A stretch of DNA of 64,000 nt, taken from NCBI GenBank assembly GCA_964402115.1, contig CAYOBW010000004.1, forward strand, positions 1-64,000, given 5' to 3'. The stretch is from CAYOBW01 sp964402115 (GTDB taxonomy: Bacteria > Verrucomicrobiota > Kiritimatiellia > UBA8416 > CAYOBW01). Of this stretch, positions 8,365-15,075 are shown piece after piece (positions within the stretch are counted from its first letter, which is position 1; each line of letters opens with the position of its first letter). A program made the position numbers and the translations under genes. Under the pieces are notes generated by a model that had not been told where the DNA came from, did no database searches, and saw nothing but the letters and a program-made list of their open reading frames with translations.

Positions 8365-9234
8365 TCATTCTCCTCTCAGCGGCAGGTCGCCGATTTCGGC
8401 GAGCGGTCGCACCTTCAGCTTCCGCCACGCCGTGGCCGCGTCGGGCGGCCCGTTCTCGCTCTCGAACATGTGGCGCCAGCGCTGCTTGAAAAGCAGGCCG
8501 TGCTCGATGATCAGGCGCGTATTCGGCAACGACGGCGTCCCGGCCGTCGTCACACTCTCGAAATGATACAGCTCCACGGCCGGCACGTACAGCAGGCGAT
8601 AGCCGAGCTGGCGCATGCGGTAGCAGAGGTCGAGATCCTCGTACTCGACAGGGTTGAAGGCCTCGTCGAAGCCCGCGGCGGCCTCGAAGGCGCGGCGGCT
8701 GGCCAGGCAGCAGGCGCTGATCAGGCACTGCACCTCGTCCTCGACGTTGAAGCGCGGATCCTCGCGCGACTCGCCCCGGCCGCGAAAGAGGATGCGCCCG
8801 CTGCGCGAGACGGCCGTACCGGCATTCTGGATGGCGTGCGGGGCATAGGGGTAGACGAGCTTCGGCCCGACCATGCCCACCGCCGGGTCGCGCGCGAACC
8901 GCGCCCCCAGTTGCGTCAGCCAGTGCACGTCGCGCAGCGCGACATCGTTGTCCGCAAACCCGATGAGCGCGCCGCGCGCGGCGGCGGCGCCCTGGTTGCG
9001 CGAGGTGGAGCAGCCGATGTTGCCGGGATTGCGGAGCACGGTGACCGGTACGCCGCGCGTGGCGGCCGTTTGCGCGAACGCGTCGAGCCACGCGGGCGTG
9101 CCATCCGTCGATCCGTTGTCGACGACCACGAGCTCCCACGGGGCGTAGCGGGTCTCCAGCAGGGTCGGCAGGCAGCGGCGCGTGACGTCGAGCTTGTTAT
9201 GCGTCAGGATCACGATGGAGATGAGGGGCTGCAT
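8365..9234 (-). CDS. GT2-family glycosyltransferase
   Basis: 289-residue inverting GT-A enzyme. The start MQPLISIVILTHNKLDVTRR and ELVVVDNGSTDGTPAWL give the nucleotide-binding region; GFADNDVALRD supplies the metal-binding acidic D-x-D element; PVEYEDLDLCYRMRQLGYRL is the ED-LDLC-R motif of rhamnosyltransferase-like GT2 members. No membrane segment is evident. Gaps of 3 nt on both sides place it tightly between E1-beta and ACP. It could transfer a sugar (rhamnosyl-type family resemblance) to the operon's lipid or acyl product. Confidence 0.92.
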   Translation of the reverse strand: MQPLISIVILTHNKLDVTRRCLPTLLETRYAPWELVVVDNGSTDGTPAWLDAFAQTAATRGVPVTVLRNPGNIGCSTSRNQGAAAARGALIGFADNDVALRDVHWLTQLGARFARDPAVGMVGPKLVYPYAPHAIQNAGTAVSRSGRILFRGRGESREDPRFNVEDEVQCLISACCLASRRAFEAAAGFDEAFNPVEYEDLDLCYRMRQLGYRLLYVPAVELYHFESVTTAGTPSLPNTRLIIEHGLLFKQRWRHMFESENGPPDAATAWRKLKVRPLAEIGDLPLRGE

Positions 9235-9237
9235 GGG

Positions 9238-10218
9238 CTACTCCGCCGCCAGCGCCCGGGCGGCTTGCGCGATCGAGGCGCGGCCCGGCAAGGCTGCCGC
9301 TTCCAGCACGGGGCTGGCCGGGATGGGGATGTCGGGTGTGGTCAGCCGGCGCGGCGGGGCGCTCAGGTACTCGAAGGCCGCCTCCATGATCCGCAGGCCG
9401 ATCTCCGCGCTGGCGCCCCCGGTGCGCGTGCCCTCCTCGACGAGCAGGACCCGCCCGGTGCGGCGGACGGAGGCGGCCACGGTTTCGATGTCGAGCGGCG
9501 CAAGCGTGCGCAAATCCACGACCTCGGCGGAGAGGCCCTCAGCGGCCAGATCCTGCGCGGCGAGCAGCGCCTCGACCGTCATCCGCGACCAGGCCACGAT
9601 GGTCAGATCCGTGCCGGCGGCTGCGATGCGGGCCTGGCCGAACGGGACGGCGCCATCCTGGTCGAGGTCGACGGGGCCCTTTTCCGGGTAGAGCAATTTG
9701 TGTTCGACGAACAGGACGGGATTACCGTCGCGCACGGCGGTCTTGAGCAGGCCGCGGGCGTCGGCCGGCGTCGCAGGCACGGCGATCCGGATGCCGGGCA
9801 CGTGCAGGAAGAGCGCCTCGAGGCTCTGGGAATGCGTCGGGCCGTAGCAGCGCCCGCCGCCCGCGGGCGTGCGGATGACCAGCGGGCAGGCCGCCTGCGG
9901 GCCGAAGACGTAGTGCAGCTTGGCCGCCTGGTTCACGAGCTGGTCCACGGCCAGCGTGATGAAATCCATGAACATGATCTCGACCACCGGCCGCAGGCCA
10001 CCGAGGGCCGCGCCGACGCCCACGCCGACGAAGCTGCCCTCGGAGATGGGCGTGTCCACAATGCGCGCGGGGCCGAAGCGGTCGAGCAGCCCGCGCGTGA
10101 CGCCGAACGCGCCGCCGTAGACCGCGATGTCCTCGCCGATCAGGAGCACGCGCGGGTCGCGCGCGAGCTCCTCGGCCAGCGCCGTGCGAAGGGCTTCGGT
10201 GTAGCTGAGGGTGGTCAT
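9238..10218 (-). CDS. 2-oxoacid dehydrogenase E1 component, beta subunit
   Basis: 326 residues, full length for the pyruvate/acetoin dehydrogenase E1-beta family. It starts MTTLSYTEALRTALAEELAR, has the GEDIAVYGGAFGVTRGL TPP-domain motif, the PISEGSFVGVGVGAA segment with the conserved catalytic Glu, and the C-terminal transketolase domain (VVDLRTLAPLDIETVAASV). It pairs with the alpha subunit encoded directly upstream (4-nt overlap). No E2 lipoyl acyltransferase or E3 is in the operon or anywhere in the window, which is unusual. With an ACP two genes away, transfer of an acyl or hydroxyethyl group to the carrier is a reasonable hypothesis. Confidence 0.93.
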   Translation of the reverse strand: MTTLSYTEALRTALAEELARDPRVLLIGEDIAVYGGAFGVTRGLLDRFGPARIVDTPISEGSFVGVGVGAALGGLRPVVEIMFMDFITLAVDQLVNQAAKLHYVFGPQAACPLVIRTPAGGGRCYGPTHSQSLEALFLHVPGIRIAVPATPADARGLLKTAVRDGNPVLFVEHKLLYPEKGPVDLDQDGAVPFGQARIAAAGTDLTIVAWSRMTVEALLAAQDLAAEGLSAEVVDLRTLAPLDIETVAASVRRTGRVLLVEEGTRTGGASAEIGLRIMEAAFEYLSAPPRRLTTPDIPIPASPVLEAAALPGRASIAQAARALAAE

Positions 10219-11162
10219 GCGGCGAAAACCCCCTCCGTCAGCGTGGCCGGGTCAGGGTCCGGACTCTCCTGGGCAAACGTGATGGCGTCCTGCACCGCCG
10301 CCTCGGCCGACTGCAGCATGGCCTCCGCGCCGGCGTCGTCGAGCCTCCCGTCGGCGCTCAGCCACGCGCGCATCCGCGTCAGCGGGTCGCGCGTGCGCCA
10401 GTCCTGTTCCTCGGCGCGCGTCCGGTAGACGCGCGGATCGCCGCGCGAGTGACCCGAGAAGCGGTACGTCTTGCACTCGACGAGGCTCGGGCCGCCGCCG
10501 GCGCGCGCCAGCTCCGCCGCCTCGCTGACGGCCGCGTGGACCGCCGGCGCGTCGTTGCCGTCCACGATCACGCCGGGCAGCGCGTAGGCCGCCGCGCGCG
10601 CGGCGACGTCGGGCAGGGGGAGCGACTGGTGCGAGGGCATGGACATGGCGTACTGGTTGTTCTCGCAGATGTAGACCACGGGCAGGCGCCAGATGGCCGC
10701 CATGTTGAGCGACTCGTGGAACGTCCCCTGGTTCGTGGCCCCGTCGCCGAAGAAGCAGGCCACCACGCGGCCCGTCTGGAGGCGCTGCGCGGCGAGTGCC
10801 AGGCCGGTGGCCACGGGGATGCTGCCGCCGGTGATCCCGTTGGCGCCAATGAACCCCAGGCCGTAATCGGCCATGAGCTGGCTGCCGCCGCGTCCGCCCG
10901 AGTAGCCGGTCGCCTTGCCGAAAAGTTCCGCCATCATGCGCCGGGGGTCACCCCCAAGCGCGAGGAAGTGGCCGTGGCTGCGGTGCGTGCTGGTCACGGC
11001 GTCGCCGGGCCGCAGGGCGCGGCAGGCGCCCACCGCGGAGGCCTCCTGGCCGCACGAGGCGTGGGTGGTGCCGCGCACCTTGCCCTGGCTGAAGAGCGCT
11101 TCGACGGTCTCCTCGAAGCGGCGGATGAGGAGCATCGAGCCGTAGGCCGTGACCCAGTCCAT
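10215..11162 (-). CDS. 2-oxoacid dehydrogenase E1 component, alpha subunit (TPP-dependent)
   Basis: 315 residues, E1-alpha of pyruvate/acetoin dehydrogenase type. TPP motif GDG at 139-141 continues to the NN pair at 168-169 (GDGATNQGTFHESLN ... ENNQYAMS), with HASCGQEASAVG and THRSHGHFLALGG carrying the active-site His residues 60 and 63. The phosphorylation-loop-like stretch YRFSGHSRGDPRVYR is retained. The ATG at 11162 is chosen over an upstream frame extension because it starts at the conserved helix and overlaps the KS-like gene stop (TGATG). It decarboxylates a 2-oxoacid to an enamine-TPP; the acceptor is unknown because no lipoyl E2 is encoded nearby. Confidence 0.94.
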   Translation of the reverse strand: MDWVTAYGSMLLIRRFEETVEALFSQGKVRGTTHASCGQEASAVGACRALRPGDAVTSTHRSHGHFLALGGDPRRMMAELFGKATGYSGGRGGSQLMADYGLGFIGANGITGGSIPVATGLALAAQRLQTGRVVACFFGDGATNQGTFHESLNMAAIWRLPVVYICENNQYAMSMPSHQSLPLPDVAARAAAYALPGVIVDGNDAPAVHAAVSEAAELARAGGGPSLVECKTYRFSGHSRGDPRVYRTRAEEQDWRTRDPLTRMRAWLSADGRLDDAGAEAMLQSAEAAVQDAITFAQESPDPDPATLTEGVFAA

Positions 11163-12325
11163 CACACAACCTCCCCGCCGGGCACGAGCACGAGGCTGAC
11201 GGCGCTGCCGCCCGGATCGAGCGCGTTGACCAGGAGGCCGCCGGCAGGGAGCGAGCCGGCGCAGAGGGCCTCCACCGCGACCGCCGCATGTACCGCGGTG
11301 GTCGCGCCGAAGAGGGCGCCGAGCAGGGCGGCGGGGGCGCTGATGCGCGGCACGGCGGCGCCGAACACGTCCGCGAGCGCGACGGCCTCCGCGGCGTCGA
11401 GGCAGGGGTGACCGGCGGCTGCTGCCAGCACGGCGCCGCAGGCGGCAGCGTCGCAGGCGGCATCGGCAAGCGCGGCGCGCATGGCCCGCGCGCAAGCGGC
11501 GCTTAGGGCGGCCGGATCGGGCGCGCCGCCAACCGTCTCGGCGGCCAGCCCGGCCCCCGCGATTTCGGCGAGGATCCTGGCGCCGCGGGCGAGGGCGTGT
11601 TCACGGGCCTCCAGCACAAACACGGCCGCACCTTCGCCGGGCACGCAGCCATCGGAGACCGCGCTGAAGGGCGCCGCGACGGCCTCGGGTGTGGCGGCGC
11701 GGGTGAGCAGGCCGCCGGCCGCGAGGCCGGCCAGCAGCGGCGCGGAGAGAGCGTCGAATCCGCCCGCCAGGCAGACCGTGCAGTGGCCGTCCCGCACGCG
11801 GTCGAACGCGTCGGCGAGCGCGTAGCCGGAGGAGGTCCAGCCCGCGGCAAAGCAGTTGTGGTAGCCACGGAGCCCGTACTCGATGGCGACCAGGCTGATG
11901 GCCGTATTGGCGTAGGTGTGGGGGAAGAGGAACGGCTTGACGAGGCGGGGGCCTTTTTCCAGGAAATCCTTGAAGTAAAGCTGCATCGTCTCGAGACAGC
12001 CGGCAGCCGATCCCAGCACGAGGCCGGTGTCGTCGCCGGCCACGGCGGCAGGCTCGAGGGCCGCCGCACGCAGGGCCAGCGACGTTGCGGCTAGCGCGAA
12101 CTCGGCAGCGCGGTCGAGGTAGGTCTTCTCGCTCGCCAGGTAGTCCTGGACGCGGAAGTCGAGCACTTCCGCGGCGACGTGAAGGCCGGCGGGCACGGGC
12201 GTGCAGCGCGTGATGGGCGCGCAGGCGGACTGACCCTCGGCCAGCCCGGCGGCAAACGCCTCGCGGCCGGCGCCGAGGGCGGTAACCGGTCCCACTCCGG
12301 TAATGACGACGCGGTGGGCAGTCAT
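11162..12325 (-). CDS. catalytically inactive ketosynthase-like protein (chain length factor-like KS-beta)
   Basis: 387 residues with a thiolase-superfamily ketosynthase fold: start MTAHRVVITGVGPVTALGAG, middle SAVSDGCVPGEGAAVFVLEA. Aligned by eye with the adjacent KS, all three catalytic residues are gone: the Cys position is Trp163 (AAGWTSSGYALADAF), the first His is Ala302 (AAAAGHPCLD), the second His is Ala337 (LLGALFGA). The conserved PGEGA loop remains, so the fold is likely intact. This is the pattern of KS-beta/chain length factor subunits of type II polyketide and aryl polyene systems, which dimerise with KS-alpha; those usually have Gln for Cys, so Trp is uncommon. Overlaps the KS-alpha stop by 4 nt. 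Confidence 0.9.
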   Translation of the reverse strand: MTAHRVVITGVGPVTALGAGREAFAAGLAEGQSACAPITRCTPVPAGLHVAAEVLDFRVQDYLASEKTYLDRAAEFALAATSLALRAAALEPAAVAGDDTGLVLGSAAGCLETMQLYFKDFLEKGPRLVKPFLFPHTYANTAISLVAIEYGLRGYHNCFAAGWTSSGYALADAFDRVRDGHCTVCLAGGFDALSAPLLAGLAAGGLLTRAATPEAVAAPFSAVSDGCVPGEGAAVFVLEAREHALARGARILAEIAGAGLAAETVGGAPDPAALSAACARAMRAALADAACDAAACGAVLAAAAGHPCLDAAEAVALADVFGAAVPRISAPAALLGALFGATTAVHAAVAVEALCAGSLPAGGLLVNALDPGGSAVSLVLVPGGEVV

Positions 12326-13518
12326 GGCACTTGCCTCACAATCACGGCGGCATTGCAGCCGCCGATGCCGGCGGAGTTCGAGAGAACGGTGCGCACGGCG
12401 GCCGGGCGCTTGACGTCGAAGACGACGTCGAGATCGCAGGCGGGGTCACGGTTGCGCAGGTTGGTTGTCGGCGGTATGACGCCGTCCCGGATCGTCAACA
12501 CCGACGCGATCGCCTCCACCGCGCCGGCGGCGCCCATCAGGTGGCCGGTCGAGGATTTGATGGCCGTCAGCGGGATCTGCGCCGCGTGCGCGCCGAAGAC
12601 ATCCTTGATTGCCTCGGTCTCCGTCACGTCGTTCGGCTTCGTGCCCGTGCCGTGCGTGTTGATGTGGTCGATCGCCTCCGGGGGCAGGCCGGCGTCGACC
12701 AGGGCCAGCCGCATGACCGCCGCCGTGCCCGCGCCGCGCTTGGCGGGAGCGGTCATGTGATAGGCGTTGTTGTTGAGCCCGTAGCCGCACAGCTCCGCGA
12801 GCACCGGTGCACCGCGGTGCGCCGCGTGTTCGGCCTCTTCGATGATGAGCACGCCGGCGCCCTCGCTGAACATCGTGCCGGCGCGGTCGCGGTCGAAGGG
12901 CCGCACCGCGTCCTTGACCATGGTGCGCAGCGCGCCGAGGCCGCTCCAGGCAAAGCGCGAGAGGGCATCGTAGCCGCCGGTGACGACGATCTTCGCGCGC
13001 CCGGCACGGATCAGGCCGGCGCCGTAGCCGAGCGCCGCGGCGCCCGACGCGCAGGAGAGCGAGAGGACGGTGCGCGCACCGCGCAAGTGCCAGCGCGCCG
13101 CGACATAATCGGCGGCCGCCTGGAAGTCGTAGGCCTGGAAGGCGCCGGGCGGGCAAGCCGTGCTCGCGGCCACCGCGGCCAGCAGCGCCTCGACCGAGGC
13201 GGCGCCGCCGAAATTCGTGGCGAGCACGAGGGCGGTGTCGGACGGGGAGGGGTTGGCGTCGGCCAGCCCGGCGCCCTGCATGGCCTCCTCGACGGCGAGG
13301 GCCGCGAAATGCGTCGCGAGGTCAATTGGCGGACCGGGGGGCAGTGGAGGAAGGGTCGCGAGGTCCACCTCGCCGCCGCGCGTGAAGGGGAAGTCCGTGA
13401 GGTCGAAACGCGTCAGCTCGCGCATGCCGCAGACCCCCCGCAGCAGCGCGTCCCAGAAGACGGGCACCCCCCTGCCCATCGGCGTGACCGCTCCCATACC
13501 TGTGATTACAACCCGCAT
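12322..13518 (-). CDS. beta-ketoacyl-ACP synthase, FabF/KS-alpha type
   Basis: 398-residue decarboxylating condensing enzyme. Catalytic residues are all present: Cys156 in SLSCASGAAALG, His289 in NTHGTGTKPND, Lys321 and His326 in KSSTGHLMGAAG. The C-terminal SNSAGIGGCNAAVI loop is standard. It would extend an acyl-ACP or E1-derived starter by a malonyl unit and is expected to pair with the inactive KS encoded next. First gene of the operon; ATG at 13518 directly starts the conserved RVVITGMGAVTPMG strand. No KR, DH, ER or malonyl transferase gene is in the window, so the product may keep its keto group or rely on housekeeping FAS enzymes. Confidence 0.94.
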   Translation of the reverse strand: MRVVITGMGAVTPMGRGVPVFWDALLRGVCGMRELTRFDLTDFPFTRGGEVDLATLPPLPPGPPIDLATHFAALAVEEAMQGAGLADANPSPSDTALVLATNFGGAASVEALLAAVAASTACPPGAFQAYDFQAAADYVAARWHLRGARTVLSLSCASGAAALGYGAGLIRAGRAKIVVTGGYDALSRFAWSGLGALRTMVKDAVRPFDRDRAGTMFSEGAGVLIIEEAEHAAHRGAPVLAELCGYGLNNNAYHMTAPAKRGAGTAAVMRLALVDAGLPPEAIDHINTHGTGTKPNDVTETEAIKDVFGAHAAQIPLTAIKSSTGHLMGAAGAVEAIASVLTIRDGVIPPTTNLRNRDPACDLDVVFDVKRPAAVRTVLSNSAGIGGCNAAVIVRQVP

Positions 13519-13539
13519 GCTGTCGTCCTTGGTGAACAG

Positions 13540-13557
13540 CGACGGTGTCTACCGTCG
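13540..13557. promoter_or_regulatory. perfect 7-bp inverted repeat in the divergent intergenic region (operator candidate)
   Basis: CGACGGT-GTCT-ACCGTCG reads as a perfect dyad, 22 nt upstream of the KS-alpha start codon on the minus strand. It could be a repressor operator or a 5' leader hairpin; no regulator gene is adjacent. Confidence 0.4.
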
Positions 13558-13588
13558 TTACCGAAGAGAAATAGCAGAAAGAGCGCGC

Positions 13589-13617
13589 TTGCACAACGGC
13601 GTCTTAAGGCGTACAAG
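13589..13617 (+). promoter_or_regulatory. possible sigma70-type promoter for the oxidoreductase gene
   Basis: TTGCAC (13589-13594), 17-nt spacer, TACAAG (13612-13617); each box matches 4 of 6 consensus bases. It would give a leader of about 85 nt before the ATG at 13711. Weak evidence. Confidence 0.25.
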
Positions 13618-13710
13618 CAAAAAAAGTTGCGACGGCGGATCGCTGTCGATTTCTTACGTTTCGGTTAGATGCGGCATACGCTTCGGAAACGTCCGAAGGA
13701 GGGGGCAGTC

Positions 13711-15075
13711 ATGGGTCAGGCGACGGCTGGTGACGCTGCGACAGGTGGTACGACACGGCGGACGTTTCTCTATACGGCGGGGGTGGCGGCGGGAGCGCTG
13801 AGCCTGTCGCCGCGGCGGGCGTTCGGGGCGGCGACGGCGCCTGGCGGGAAGCTGAACATCGCCGGGGTCGGCGTGGGCGGCATGGGGGCGTCGAACCTGG
13901 CGAATCTCGCATCCGAGAACATCGTTGCGCTCTGCGACGTGGATCTCAACCACGCCGCCGGCACGCTCAAGAAGTATCCGGACGCGAAGGTGTACACCGA
14001 CTACCGCGAGATGTTGGACAAGCAGAAGGACATCGAGGCCGTACTCATCGCGACGCCGGACCATACCCACGCCGTGATCGCCATGGCCGCGATGCGCGCG
14101 GGCAAGCACGTTTACTGCCAGAAGCCGCTGACGCACGACGTGTACGAGGCCCGCATGCTGGCCCAGGCGGCGAAGACCTGCAAGGTCGCGACCCAGATGG
14201 GTATCCAGGGTCACTCCATGGAGGGGCACCGGTTGATCTGCGAGTGGGTTTGGGCCGGCGTGATCGGCGAGATTCGCGAAGTGGACGCCTGGTGCAGCCT
14301 GTCGTATTACCCGTGGGGGCATGCCGGCTGGAGTTCGCAGTGGGGCGAGCGGCCGAAAGAGACGCCGCCCGTACCAGCCGGGCTCAACTGGGATACGTGG
14401 ATCGGCCCAGCCCCCATGCGGCCGTACCATCGCGCGTATCACCCCTCCACCTGGCGGTGCTTCTGGGATTTCGGCTGCGGCATGATGGGCGATCGCGGCG
14501 CCCACACGCTCGACGCGGTTTTCGCGGCGCTGAAGCTGGCTCCGCCAACCAGTATTGAGGCGACGTCGTGCGGCAACACGGCGGAGGTCCACCCGCTGTC
14601 GGCGATTGTCACCTTCCAGATCCCCGCGCGCGCCGGCCTGCCGCCGCTCAAGCTGACGTGGTACGAGGGCACGCGTCCGCCGCGCCCGGCCGACCTCGAA
14701 GACGAGCGCCAGGTGCCGGCCGAGGGGGGCATGTTCATCAAGGGCACCCGGGGCACGATCATGGCGGGCGTGTACGGCGAGAGCCCGCGCATCATTCCGG
14801 AAGCGCGGATGAAGGAGGCGCAGCTGCCCGAGAAGACCTTGGCGCGCGTAAAGGGCTCGCATGAGCAGGACTGGGTGCGCGCGTGCAAGACGGGCGAGCC
14901 GGCGGGCGCCGATTTCGCGTACTCCGGCCCGCTGACCGAGCTCTGCCTGCTGGGCAACGTGGCGAAGCGCGTGGACAAACGCATCCTGTGGGACGCCGAG
15001 AACCTGCGCGTGACGAACAACGAAGACGCCAACCGGTTCGTGCGCACGGCCTATCGCGAGGGGTGGACGCTCTGA
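13711..15075 (+). CDS. Tat-exported Gfo/Idh/MocA-family oxidoreductase
   Basis: NAD(P)-dependent sugar oxidoreductase, 454 residues, exported folded by the Tat system. The signal has TTRRTFLYTAGVAAGALSL. The Rossmann motif is LNIAGVGVGGMG, and YCQKPLTHDVYEA is the site usually written EKP; the Glu-to-Gln form is common in secreted planctomycete-type members. The C-terminal domain has CGMMGDRGAHTLDA with the metal/substrate His. ATG 13711 is preferred to 13669 because AAGGAGG lies at 13696-13702 and the twin-arginine then sits in a normal n-region. Such enzymes often oxidise C3 of glycosides. Followed, with 13-nt overlap, by the GH95 gene. Confidence 0.9.
   Translation: MGQATAGDAATGGTTRRTFLYTAGVAAGALSLSPRRAFGAATAPGGKLNIAGVGVGGMGASNLANLASENIVALCDVDLNHAAGTLKKYPDAKVYTDYREMLDKQKDIEAVLIATPDHTHAVIAMAAMRAGKHVYCQKPLTHDVYEARMLAQAAKTCKVATQMGIQGHSMEGHRLICEWVWAGVIGEIREVDAWCSLSYYPWGHAGWSSQWGERPKETPPVPAGLNWDTWIGPAPMRPYHRAYHPSTWRCFWDFGCGMMGDRGAHTLDAVFAALKLAPPTSIEATSCGNTAEVHPLSAIVTFQIPARAGLPPLKLTWYEGTRPPRPADLEDERQVPAEGGMFIKGTRGTIMAGVYGESPRIIPEARMKEAQLPEKTLARVKGSHEQDWVRACKTGEPAGADFAYSGPLTELCLLGNVAKRVDKRILWDAENLRVTNNEDANRFVRTAYREGWTL

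Noticed and set aside
7441..10428. A 995-codon open frame on the plus strand, antisense to the hydrolase, ACP, GT2 and E1-beta genes
   Set aside because: Long antisense frames are expected in high-G+C DNA; the translation is low-complexity Arg/Gly/Glu with no domain, while the minus strand holds clear families.
7..13518. Exosortase/PEP-CTERM or complete type II PKS locus
   Set aside because: No exosortase, PEP-CTERM protein, ketoreductase, cyclase or malonyl transferase is visible; only parts of such systems are present.
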